Shown: positions 16,050-24,250 of the stretch, one piece after another
How the letters are laid out: every line of letters starts with the position of its first letter
Position numbering within the stretch: the first letter of the stretch is position 1
Source: CAYYGL01 sp964471235
GTDB taxonomy: Bacteria > Calditrichota > Calditrichia > RBG-13-44-9 > J075
Assembly: GCA_964471235.1 (NCBI GenBank)
Contig: CAYYGL010000018.1
Span: 1-39,217, forward strand
Length of the DNA: 39,217 bases
Direction: 5' to 3'
Notes under the pieces: generated by a model
Databases searched by the model: none
What the model was told of the DNA's origin: nothing
The model's input: only the letters and a program-made list of their open reading frames with translations
Translations under genes and position numbers: made by a program

Positions 16050-17072
16050 TTATTTCGCATTTGATTTAGCCTGGAAATTCACCTGCAAATCATTTCCCGG
16101 TCCGCCAACGACCTCGGCATCAATAGAAAAAACCGCCGGGATACCCGGAGCGCCACCGTCGATGTAGGGTGCATCGCCCCCATAGATGCCCATGTCAATG
16201 CCATTCTGACCAGCTCCAATCGCCGGAGAACCGGGACGCAAGTGCAGCCCGCTTTCAAAATCATTGGGATCTTCGAACACGGTAGTCATATTGATATTGC
16301 CGATATTTCCAACACCAGGCGGCAGTTGGCTGCCATTTGCCATGTTGTATTGAAACACACCGCTGCCACTAACCCCTCCCTGTATAATAATATTGTTGAT
16401 TGCAATGCAACTGCTGCTCAAATCCCTAAAAGCCATTGCGCCGCCATTGGTGGTTTTAATGACATTATTTATGAAAGTAGCCGTTACCTGATATGGAAAT
16501 TCAAGTTTAATCCCATCTTTATTGGTACCATTGACGGAATGAAATAGCTTATTGTTTGCAATTAAATGGTCTCCAAAGCCACTTTTTAACCAGATACATT
16601 CGCCGAAGCTCCCGTTCATCATTATGATTTCATTTTGAAGAATGCGGCAACTGGAAGCCTGAATGCCAATCCAGTTCAGATCATTTCTTTTTATGGTTAT
16701 GTTGTTGGCAAGTATATAAACGTTGAAGGAACCATCGAATCCCTCCAACAAGGATCCTTCTGAACCGGGGTTGAAGTTCATTTGGCTTCCTATTGTTGCA
16801 GCAGTAGTCGTTGCCTGTCCACCGTGCAGATCCAGATCAAATCCCGAACCGATTATGTATAACTGTTTAGTCAAAGTAATTCCTGCATAAGGCGTAACCG
16901 ACGGATATACATAAATGGTATCCCCGTTAGCAGCTGTGCCGTGGGCGGCTGCGAGCGTGGTAAAATCCCCAGCGCCATTTACATTGTTATCCACGATCCA
17001 GATTCTGGCAGATACAAACGATGTGAAAGCGATTAAGATAAAACATATAACTATAATATTTTTACAGTACAT
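16050..17072 (-). CDS. secreted right-handed beta-helix protein, paralogue
   Basis: A 340-residue paralogue of the next gene. The start is ATG at 17072 because a perfect AAAGGAGG lies about seven bases upstream; a longer frame to 17141 would add a polar stretch before the signal peptide. Signal peptide (ends SFVSA), then RIWIVDNNVNGAGDFTTL, TIYVYPS, GSEGSLLEGFDG and beta-helix units (KRNDLNWIGI, NNKLFHS, INNIIIQGG), then GSPAIGAG and the shared C-terminal VNFQAKSNAK. The two copies differ most in the central helix coils, as expected if that face binds different ligands. A 105-base gap with a seven-base inverted repeat (15970-15976 with 15988-15994) separates them. Exported; substrate unknown. 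Confidence 0.85.
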   Translation of the reverse strand: MYCKNIIVICFILIAFTSFVSARIWIVDNNVNGAGDFTTLAAAHGTAANGDTIYVYPSVTPYAGITLTKQLYIIGSGFDLDLHGGQATTTAATIGSQMNFNPGSEGSLLEGFDGSFNVYILANNITIKRNDLNWIGIQASSCRILQNEIIMMNGSFGECIWLKSGFGDHLIANNKLFHSVNGTNKDGIKLEFPYQVTATFINNVIKTTNGGAMAFRDLSSSCIAINNIIIQGGVSGSGVFQYNMANGSQLPPGVGNIGNINMTTVFEDPNDFESGLHLRPGSPAIGAGQNGIDMGIYGGDAPYIDGGAPGIPAVFSIDAEVVGGPGNDLQVNFQAKSNAK

Positions 17073-17116
17073 GATTATGCCTCCTTTGATTAAAAAGAAT
17101 TTGAGATATAACTCTC

Positions 17117-17278
17117 TCAGCCCGCCGCGCTGGCGACCCATTTGCCGTAAGGGTCCTGGCGAACATGATACTCCGCTTCCCCCTCAAACGGCTGCCTGCC
17201 GCCAAACATCTTTACACAAGTGCCTTGCACATAAAACCCCTTTTTACAGAGATTCCGTGACGGCTTGTTCGTTATCAT
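17117..17278 (-). CDS. possible 53-residue protein of unknown function
   Basis: A 53-codon frame upstream of the beta-helix genes, from MITNKPSRNLCKK to DPYGKWVASAAG. The composition looks protein-like (GTCVKMFGGRQPFEG, EAEYHVRQDPYGKW), and it is more GC-rich than its neighbours. There is no good ribosome-binding site near this ATG, so it may be the end of a broken gene or chance. The 429 bases between the beta-helix and CsgG-like genes otherwise hold only AT-rich sequence (17279-17501) in which I see no other feature. Confidence 0.3.
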   Translation of the reverse strand: MITNKPSRNLCKKGFYVQGTCVKMFGGRQPFEGEAEYHVRQDPYGKWVASAAG

Positions 17279-17501
17279 TATAAACGGGCTGTCGCTTCCA
17301 CAACACAGGCAACTTTATCCACTCGGCAACCCATATCTCGTATTCCCGACACCTTTTTATACCCAAGACCAAGCCCCTTATATCTGACCGGGATAGTTAA
17401 CACTTACTGAAACAAATTTGTAACAATGTTCTCACAAGATGTCATTACTCTGTATTTGCAACTATATTAAAGTCAGAAAGAGATTGTCTTGTGGGAGAAA
17501 A

Positions 17502-18821
17502 TCATTTCTTCAATTTGGCATTTTTACTATTCACATAACCTTCCTTCCCGCCCAACAACTTGATGCGATACCATTGTCCCTCTTGCTTAATCACGGTAAA
17601 TGTAATGCCACCAGGAACCTTTGTAACAATTTCACTGCCTGCTTCAGGCTTTGCATACACATTAACCCTGTCGTCGCTCCCACCCTTAATTTCAATTTTC
17701 TGGGCAAGGGCTGCCGCTTTATCAGCCTCACTGACTTCAAAAGTATGTACTTCTATTTCTATCCCCAATTGCTTTAGCGCTTGATTAAAGGCAACACTCT
17801 TTTTCACTCTTTTCAACGCTTTTTTATATTTCTTCTCCTTCTCTTTCAATTGGAGCGCCATTTCATAAAACTCCTGTGCTTTCTCAAAATTACCGACCAC
17901 TTCATTTAATATCCCCATATTATATAGCAGCTTGGGATTGTAGGGATCTTTATCATAGATGGTCTTGTAGAGTATATAAGCGTCATCAATTTCCAGATTC
18001 TCAGCTTTTTTTGCTGCTTTATCAGCAATTTTCTTATATTGTTTCACTTTGATTTTTTCTAATTCATATTCATTTAAAACGTAATGGGGAGTCAGGTAAT
18101 TTGCAATATCACCACCTAACACTTGTAAACAAGCATCAACCATTTCACTTACAGATGGGATATTGCCTATATCATCACCACATTTTTTAATTTCATACTC
18201 CCGTGAAGATTCTGTACTCCCTAAAATTTGTCCATTTTCAGTGCCAATAATTCTCGCCCGGATTTTTGCCGTCACTGTCCGTTTTCGGCAGTCAACATAT
18301 ACCGTGTAGGTTTGTTTATTTTCCCGATAAGTTCTTTTTTCTTTAAAATCATTATCTTTATAGGTGTAGCTAACGTTTCCCATTACAATTGCCTGCACAC
18401 CCAAGAGTTTACCAATTTGAACCGCTTGATTTTCATCGACCAGACCGGTAGCGCCTAACTTTTGTTCATTAATCACTTGTGATAACCGACTTCTTTCTAC
18501 AATTCCGAATACATTTGTGAAAGTCCCTTCCTGCATACTGATACCTTCTTTCCTCTCTCCCAATCCTAAAAAACCACTCTCAACCGCGTGGATTCCTCGT
18601 TTTTCTAATAACAAATCCGAAATCAGGTAATCAGCAAAACTTTTCCCAAAATTGTCATCACCCTGAAAATCTAAAATCGCAATTTGTTTTACTCCCGGTA
18701 AGATTTGCTCCGGTGGAACCAATACAAAACATTTGACTTTTTTGTAGGGTAAACCAAGCGATATCAGAGAGATTAGAAATAAAATTGTCATTAGATATCG
18801 ATGTTGTAATAACCGGTTCAT
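17502..18821 (-). CDS. CsgG-like protein with TPR and SH3 domains
   Basis: A 439-residue envelope protein. It starts at ATG 18821 (GGAGG five or six bases upstream) with a hydrophobic signal or anchor segment (LMTILFLISLISLGL). Residues about 35-230 resemble the CsgG/HfaB domain: IAILDFQGDDNFGKSFADYLI, VERSRLSQVINEQKLGATG, AVQIGKLLGVQAIVMGNVSY. This is followed by a tetratricopeptide-like region (about 255-330; YILYKTIYDKDPYNPKLLYNMGI) and a C-terminal bacterial SH3 domain (VNVYAKPEAGSEIVTKVPGG onward). CsgG-type proteins form or assist outer-membrane export; the SH3 end could bind peptidoglycan. No lipobox is evident, so a pore role is uncertain. It follows the beta-barrel gene after 93 AT-rich bases. 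Confidence 0.8.
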   Translation of the reverse strand: MNRLLQHRYLMTILFLISLISLGLPYKKVKCFVLVPPEQILPGVKQIAILDFQGDDNFGKSFADYLISDLLLEKRGIHAVESGFLGLGERKEGISMQEGTFTNVFGIVERSRLSQVINEQKLGATGLVDENQAVQIGKLLGVQAIVMGNVSYTYKDNDFKEKRTYRENKQTYTVYVDCRKRTVTAKIRARIIGTENGQILGSTESSREYEIKKCGDDIGNIPSVSEMVDACLQVLGGDIANYLTPHYVLNEYELEKIKVKQYKKIADKAAKKAENLEIDDAYILYKTIYDKDPYNPKLLYNMGILNEVVGNFEKAQEFYEMALQLKEKEKKYKKALKRVKKSVAFNQALKQLGIEIEVHTFEVSEADKAAALAQKIEIKGGSDDRVNVYAKPEAGSEIVTKVPGGITFTVIKQEGQWYRIKLLGGKEGYVNSKNAKLKK

Positions 18822-18914
18822 ATTATCCTCCAAGTTTTTAAATGTTTTTAGATAGATTAATTATTGAGAAAGCATTTTGACTGTTTACGAAATAAAATTT
18901 TTTTTATCTTCGAA

Positions 18915-19499
18915 TTATTCCTCTCTGCCAAATAGAATTCCAATTCTAAAACCAATATATGACAGTTTGTCTGTAACATAATTAAAGCGACCGGCTATTG
19001 ATACTTGGGTTTCTTCACCAAATATGACACCAATCCCAGGAGCAGCACTGAATTCTGTTTCTGTTGAAGAGGCGGAGGCTGTTTGTAAGTTTCCAGTTAT
19101 TGGATCGAGAAAATTACTTTCAGCGCTTGCTTTAAATACATGTACACCTAATTCTCCAAACAGATAAACTCTTGGATTCTCTGACCCCAAATAAATTGCT
19201 CCACCTCCCATGATTGGTATAGCGGAATAGTTCGAAGACACATTTACACCAAAGACATTAATATCTTTACCTCCCCACCGGATATAACCTGATCGTAGAA
19301 ATAAGAAAAAATTATCAGTTGTTTGCATTTGAATGGTGCCCGTGCCTCCAAAACCCAGGTTAGCTGCGTCGCCAAAGTCGCCGATGGGAATCGCAAACTC
19401 TCCATTCAACCCATAGGAGATACTCCCCTGAGCGAAAGTAAATTGGGATAGCCCAAAACAAGATAACAGTAACATCATTTTAATAGCTGATTTCATCAT
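18915..19499 (-). CDS. small outer-membrane beta-barrel protein
   Basis: A 194-residue exported protein with a signal peptide (ending FTFA before QGSISYG) and alternating hydrophobic/polar strands typical of eight-stranded OmpA/OmpX-like barrels: INGE-like opening, FFLFLRSGYIRWG, YLFGELGVHVFKAS, FSAAPGIGVIFGE, VSIAGRFNYVT, and the last strand YIGFRIGILFGREE. AGGAGG lies just before the ATG; ATG at 19496 is equally possible. It should sit in the outer membrane; no enzymatic function is suggested. Confidence 0.8.
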   Translation of the reverse strand: MMKSAIKMMLLLSCFGLSQFTFAQGSISYGLNGEFAIPIGDFGDAANLGFGGTGTIQMQTTDNFFLFLRSGYIRWGGKDINVFGVNVSSNYSAIPIMGGGAIYLGSENPRVYLFGELGVHVFKASAESNFLDPITGNLQTASASSTETEFSAAPGIGVIFGEETQVSIAGRFNYVTDKLSYIGFRIGILFGREE

Positions 19500-19563
19500 A
19501 ATTCCTCCTACTTAGGTTTCTGATTTGTCATACTTGGCAACAGCTTGGCTAATTGCAATACAA

Positions 19564-19579
19564 TCCAAACATACTGCCA
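19564..19579 (-). promoter_or_regulatory. imperfect sigma-54-like site upstream of barrel gene
   Basis: On the minus strand TGGCAGTATGTTTGGA matches the -24 element (TGGCA) with ten bases between the GG and the -12 dinucleotide, but the -12 reads GG instead of GC. It lies about 65 bases before the barrel start. It is noted because an NtrC-type regulator is encoded nearby; the mismatch at a highly conserved base makes it weak. Confidence 0.15.
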
Positions 19580-19607
19580 TCTCATACTATCGTATTACCT
19601 TTTTCCA

Positions 19608-19787
19608 TCACTTATCATACACCCACGCCTCCGCCTTATGCATGGCTTCCTGGGCGCTGTTAGCTTTGCCAATTCTGGTCTTCCCGGCATAGCCGACATA
19701 TAAATCTTTGCTGTAAGAATCCCAATAAACAGAATAGTGTTTGCCGCTCTTTCCTCCTTTCACTTTGCCAATCTCTGTCGCTGCCAT
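19608..19787 (-). CDS. small protein of unknown function (59 residues)
   Basis: A 59-residue protein, MAATEIGKVKGG at the start and AEAWVYDK at the end, starting at ATG 19787 with AGGAGG seven or eight bases upstream. The pattern (HYSVYWDSYSKDLYVGYAG, then KANSAQEAMHKAEAWVY) suggests a small beta-alpha fold similar in look to short double-stranded RNA- or nucleic-acid-like folds, but I do not recognise the family. It follows the membrane-protein gene by 12 bases, so the two are probably translated from one message. Tidy ribosome-binding site and codon pattern make it likely real. Confidence 0.65.
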   Translation of the reverse strand: MAATEIGKVKGGKSGKHYSVYWDSYSKDLYVGYAGKTRIGKANSAQEAMHKAEAWVYDK

Positions 19788-19799
19788 CTGCAACCCTCC

Positions 19800-20060
19800 T
19801 TATATTATATCTTTTAACTTATCCCCCCTCCCACTCCACCCCTTCTCCCCCATCTCAATCAACACCAAATGCCCTAACAGCACCTGGATGAACCCAATCG
19901 GGCACAGGATAATGGTGGCAATGAGCACATATCCGACGATGTTGTTGATTTTCACCAACAGTCTCAGATATTCCATATTTTTACTCTTAATAGATTTGAG
20001 GGCTATAAAAACACCCAGTCGTGGAAGATATAAAAAACCTCCCACGTACCGGGTTATCAA
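19800..20060 (-). CDS. small membrane protein of unknown function
   Basis: A protein of 86 residues from a TTG start at 20060, chosen because GGAGG lies five bases upstream; a GTG at 20099 or ATG at 19976 are possible alternatives. The sequence has a basic N-terminal half (RYVGGFLYLPRLGVFIALK) and a strongly hydrophobic segment (IVGYVLIATIILCPIGFIQVLLGHLVLIEM) giving one or two membrane helices. No family recognised. The stop codon abuts the ribosome-binding site of the 59-residue gene, so they look like a two-gene unit. Confidence 0.55.
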   Translation of the reverse strand: MITRYVGGFLYLPRLGVFIALKSIKSKNMEYLRLLVKINNIVGYVLIATIILCPIGFIQVLLGHLVLIEMGEKGWSGRGDKLKDII

Positions 20061-20099
20061 TCTCTCCTCCCGAAGATGTCCCTCCTCAGGGTTTCGCAC

Positions 20100-20433
20100 A
20101 TAAAGATGCTTTAAATCTCACAAATCTCATGCCTTCATTTGTAACTCATTGTTTTTTCAATAAAAAGCAGGTATATGGGGTCTGTTGAAAAGAGTGGATT
20201 GTCAACTCAGGTTCCCAGGAACATCCGATATTAGAGGTGTAAACAGAGGAGAGTGGGGATAAGTAAAATAAAAAAAGGAGCTTATGAGATTGTCAACCCG
20301 TGTTGACGATTCATTCGAGTGTTCAGGAGCGGATTGGGCAACCCCGATTGGCGGAGGATTACTTGCGACCGCCGTGATTATTTACAGACGAGATAATACT
20401 ATGTTATTGTTTCTCAAAAATTGCCAATTGTCT
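20100..20433. other. 334-base gap with palindromic sites
   Basis: Between the second sensor kinase and the small membrane protein. It contains GATTGTCAAC twice (20197-20206 and 20288-20297). The second copy is half of an imperfect palindrome, ATTGTCAAC (20289-20297) against GTTGACGAT (20302-20310) with one mismatch and a four-base centre. A perfect GTTCC-CA-GGAAC palindrome lies at 20211-20222. These look like binding sites for a dimeric regulator, without proof. Confidence 0.35.
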
Positions 20434-20457
20434 CTAAACATGAGGAGTGGTGGATAA
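20284..20457 (+). CDS. possible 57-residue ORF convergent with the kinase gene
   Basis: A plus-strand frame of 57 codons, starting MRLSTRVDDSFECSG, with AAGGAG three bases before the ATG (closer than ideal). The middle (ATPIGGGLLATAVIIYRR) could be a short membrane helix. Its last 24 bases overlap the end of the kinase gene on the other strand, and a palindromic site lies inside its start. It may be chance. Confidence 0.2.
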   Translation: MRLSTRVDDSFECSGADWATPIGGGLLATAVIIYRRDNTMLLFLKNCQLSLNMRSGG

Positions 20458-23400
20458 TTCATTGATAAACTCTTTTAACACGATTCGGAATTCAGCACCT
20501 TTTCCGGAAGAAGCTGAACATACTTCCAGTTTTCCACCATAACGAGTCACAATTTGCCGTGCATGAAACAATCCTAACCCGGTAGAACCTTTTGTAGAAA
20601 AGCTTTCATCAAAGATCCGTGTTGAGAATTCCGGAGAAATCCCGGGTCCTTTATCCTGCAGGCGGAGCTCGATTCTTCCACTTTCCGGAGCCCGAATGGT
20701 AATATTTACTTCCGGGTGGGGGTGATCTTGCATGGCTTCCATAGCATTTCTGAGCAAATTGGTGAGTACTTGAGCCAGCTCATCGCCAGGAATAACCACC
20801 CGTATTGAATCACGCCCGATGGTGTTATTTAACGAAACCCGCTGTAGCCCCGGAACGGAACTGCTGACTTCTCCAACTACTGTCAACAAATCCGAAGAGT
20901 GGAGCTTCTCAACATACCAGCGAATCTTACGAATGTCTTCCACGATTAATTTCATCTGTCGGTGAAAATTTTTGAGACGAATAGAAATTTGCTTAGCCGA
21001 AAGTGTCGGGTTAAAAGATTTGCTGATACGTTCTAATGTTTTGAGGCGCTGACGCGCTTTACCCGGTGATATCGGCACCTGGCGAAGGTAGGTACACTGA
21101 CGATAGGCTTTGTAGATGAACGGCAAAGTGTAGTTCCTGAACTTAGTTAGCTCTTGCAGAAAATCTTGAGCCCAAATGTCCTTCCGGGATGCTTCAGTGA
21201 GATTGTTGCAATAGAAAATCAGATGCTCCAACTGATTCATTCCGGTACGGCTGTGATAAAACTCTTGCATTATAGAAAATAGTTCTTGTTTTGCTTCATG
21301 CCCGAAATCACTTATCGCAATCTGTTGGAATAATAAAATCAAACCTCCACCTGAAAAGATACCGAGATAGATGGGAAAAAGCAGAGCCGCTATTTTCAAA
21401 TTACCGTAAACAGGAATGCAGGCTAAAATATACACAGATGAAAAGGTAACTACAAACATCACTACGCCGGTTTTTGTCCAGGAAAATTGTCTGAGAATGA
21501 TAAAAAGAGCCAAACCCAGTAACATAACATAAGAAGCAATTCGAAACGCCAGTTCCCGTCTGCGGGATCGGTAAACAATGGATGCCAGCCAGGTTGAACT
21601 CTGTTTAAAGAGAGATACTTTAGTATCATCAAAAAAAACATAGGTTTTCCCGGGTTTTAGAGCGGTATATTGCGCCAGGTGACCGGACGGAAATTTTACC
21701 CTGGCGATATAATGTTCACCCGGAATCACTCCAAAATTTGCTTGTGGGAGTCCGGAACCATGATAGCCGGCATCAATCGTAATCTCACGATAACCGCGCA
21801 ATTTTCCCGGAAGATTGTCGGCTGTCTGTTGGTAGAGCCACACCTGCCCCCCCAGCCCCATCGTATGGCGATGCTTCCCTTTCAACTCAATGGTGATGCT
21901 ATTTGTACGGTTCAGTTGATTGAGCCAGACGCCACTATATCCCTTAAATTGATTGGCAACGACCAAATCCAGATCGCCGTCGCCATCGACATCAGCGGGA
22001 GCGGAAGCTGTGGTATAAGTAGATTTGTTTTCTGTCAGGCATAGGGAATCTTGTTTAAACGATAGTCCACTCTGATTCCAGAAAATATAATTTCGCCCAA
22101 GTGTGCTCAGAAACAGATCCAAGTCCCCGTCCTGATCCAAATCTGCCCAATTAGCCCCATAAGCCAGGAATGAACGCTCTACACCGACTTCGGCCCTGAC
22201 ATCCTGAAATCTACCCTGACCATCATTGCGGAATAATTTGCAGGGGGAAACTCGATTTGCCAGAAAGAGGTCCGAATCCCCATCGTTATCATAATCTCCG
22301 AACGCTACGCTTTGCACAAAGAAATCAAAAGGTGTGGTTAATTGTGGTGATTCGGCGCTCACATCTACAAAAACTGGCAGCCCTGTTTGGGAATTTAGCC
22401 CATCATTGCGCAGAATTTGTACCGGAGATGACATGGCGTAAAGCACTACATCCAGGTCTCCATCAATATCAATATCCGAGGCGGAAGGTAATGCCCCTCT
22501 GAGATGGGGTGGTAATTTCATTCGACTTGTAATATTTTCGAACCGAAAAAATTTTCGATTTTTGAAGACTCTTAATGTGTCTGTTTCATCTCCTGCCCAG
22601 AAATCCAACCAGCCGTCATTATCGATATCCATCCAGCAAACCTGTGCTATTCTTCCGCTGAGATGAAAACCGGCTTCTTCGGTTACATCCCGAAACCGGT
22701 CTTCTCCGATATTTTCATAAATTCGTGAACGGCCTCGTAACGCGGCTGAAAAAGCATCCGCATCTCCGTCGTTATCCAGATCCACAAAATAAGTTGTGCC
22801 ATCCCACTCCTTTTTTTTACCTTCCTGCCAGATACCCCATAGTTTCCGTTGTTTATACTGGTTGGTAATTTTTATGGAATTGCCCCAAAAAACGCTGATG
22901 AACGCGTTTTCCTGAAGAGGATGAGTAAAATAAACATCTATATTTCCCTTGTCTCCCTTCTGATTCTGATATAAGCCCAATCCAAGGTGTCCGCTATAAG
23001 ATGTAACATGAGTTAATGACCGGAAGAAAAAGGTCGGATAACAAAATTTGGGTACGGATACCCCAATCTTTCGGGAACCCCAATAATATAATCCGTTTTT
23101 AGAGCGAATAAAAAAATCCTTACCATTGGTGGTCGATATACGCCCTTCTAAATTTAAATGAGCCAGGGTATGAAGCTCACCATCCCAGTGATATAATTTC
23201 CCTTCGGAAAAGATATAAAGATTGTGTTCTATTTGTACGCAGCAGAAACGATTTGTTTTTCCAATAGAATCTACCGGGATGAGTTCCCCCGCGGAAAGTT
23301 GATATAACACCGGATCATTTGGAAAAAAACAAAAACCCGAATCCGGTGAAACCAATGAGAGAAAAGTAGGATATTGTAGAAACCGAGCTACCTCTTGCCA

Positions 23401-24036
23401 TTTTTTGCCTGTGTATTCCATGAGAGAATGTGTGGTGCGGGATTCTTCAAATCGAATGATTGCCACGAAAAGATCGGGAGCAAAGGCTTTTAGCCAGGTA
23501 ATTTCAGAAAAAGGAAATGCCGGAATATTATGAGTGTTCTTTCCATCAAAATAAATGATTCCTCCCCAATGACCGCCTGCGATAAACCTTAATGAGTCCA
23601 AAAAACTGATTTTAGTAATGGTAAACGGTTGCTTTGCTGGTACTGATAGCCATTGTTTGCCGTTAAAGCGACGAATTTGGGTATGATAGTGGTGTTCCTC
23701 GGGTACATAGAAAATCCAGATGCACGTGGGAGAAAATGCCCGGACCAAATTTGCATTGAGCAGTGAGCCGGGAAATGGAATGGAAAACGGATGCCAGGAA
23801 GCCCCATCCCATTCCCAGAGTTTCCCTTCGTGAATACCAACAGCATAATTGGGATTTGCTAAAGAAAAAAACTTGAGACTTTGACCTTGAAATTCCGGAA
23901 AATATCGTAATTCCGGGGCACCCGGCGGTTTGGCGTTCAAAACGGTATTACTGGATAAGAGGAGCAGCCAACCGATGAGTGGTATTGCCACAGCAATGTT
24001 TCTTAAAACTGCCAAGATATCTTCTTCCCCGGGCAA
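20434..24036 (-). CDS. giant membrane histidine kinase with propeller/FG-GAP/UnbV sensor
   Basis: A 1200-residue sensor kinase with an exported N-terminal three quarters. Order: signal peptide (about residues 8-34), a beta-propeller-like part with repeats such as LWEWDGASW, IRRFNGKQW, IIYFDGK, LYHWDGE (about 70-320), six Asp-rich FG-GAP/VCBS motifs (DLDNDGDAD at 419, then 470, 521, 581, 632, 682), an ASPIC/UnbV domain (about 713-803), three membrane helices (about 832-905), a helical linker, and a HATPase domain with N-box NLLRNAMEAM (1093-1102), G1 DKGPGIS (1128-1134), IFDESFSTKG and G2 GLGLFHAR (1153-1160). No HExxxP-type H-box is visible. The first codon here is TTG; TTG at 24015 may be the true start. 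It lies 214 bases after the response regulator and is the twin of the kinase at 25581-29213. Confidence 0.88.
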   Translation of the reverse strand: MPGEEDILAVLRNIAVAIPLIGWLLLLSSNTVLNAKPPGAPELRYFPEFQGQSLKFFSLANPNYAVGIHEGKLWEWDGASWHPFSIPFPGSLLNANLVRAFSPTCIWIFYVPEEHHYHTQIRRFNGKQWLSVPAKQPFTITKISFLDSLRFIAGGHWGGIIYFDGKNTHNIPAFPFSEITWLKAFAPDLFVAIIRFEESRTTHSLMEYTGKKWQEVARFLQYPTFLSLVSPDSGFCFFPNDPVLYQLSAGELIPVDSIGKTNRFCCVQIEHNLYIFSEGKLYHWDGELHTLAHLNLEGRISTTNGKDFFIRSKNGLYYWGSRKIGVSVPKFCYPTFFFRSLTHVTSYSGHLGLGLYQNQKGDKGNIDVYFTHPLQENAFISVFWGNSIKITNQYKQRKLWGIWQEGKKKEWDGTTYFVDLDNDGDADAFSAALRGRSRIYENIGEDRFRDVTEEAGFHLSGRIAQVCWMDIDNDGWLDFWAGDETDTLRVFKNRKFFRFENITSRMKLPPHLRGALPSASDIDIDGDLDVVLYAMSSPVQILRNDGLNSQTGLPVFVDVSAESPQLTTPFDFFVQSVAFGDYDNDGDSDLFLANRVSPCKLFRNDGQGRFQDVRAEVGVERSFLAYGANWADLDQDGDLDLFLSTLGRNYIFWNQSGLSFKQDSLCLTENKSTYTTASAPADVDGDGDLDLVVANQFKGYSGVWLNQLNRTNSITIELKGKHRHTMGLGGQVWLYQQTADNLPGKLRGYREITIDAGYHGSGLPQANFGVIPGEHYIARVKFPSGHLAQYTALKPGKTYVFFDDTKVSLFKQSSTWLASIVYRSRRRELAFRIASYVMLLGLALFIILRQFSWTKTGVVMFVVTFSSVYILACIPVYGNLKIAALLFPIYLGIFSGGGLILLFQQIAISDFGHEAKQELFSIMQEFYHSRTGMNQLEHLIFYCNNLTEASRKDIWAQDFLQELTKFRNYTLPFIYKAYRQCTYLRQVPISPGKARQRLKTLERISKSFNPTLSAKQISIRLKNFHRQMKLIVEDIRKIRWYVEKLHSSDLLTVVGEVSSSVPGLQRVSLNNTIGRDSIRVVIPGDELAQVLTNLLRNAMEAMQDHPHPEVNITIRAPESGRIELRLQDKGPGISPEFSTRIFDESFSTKGSTGLGLFHARQIVTRYGGKLEVCSASSGKGAEFRIVLKEFINELSTTPHV

Positions 24037-24250
24037 AAGTCAGTTTTAACCGACCTGGTCTAAGGATAAAAAATTGGTATGGAAAAACAGTGCACCGTTT
24101 TATCGACGTAAAAAAATATATATGATTTAAATAATGAAAACAATAGGGTGAAAAAATTTTCTTACTCCCTGTGAAACTCCCAAATACCTGTTATCGCGAC
24201 CGTTTTTACCCATCTATGACCGGCAAGTAGCAGTTCCCACTTCCTGTTAA

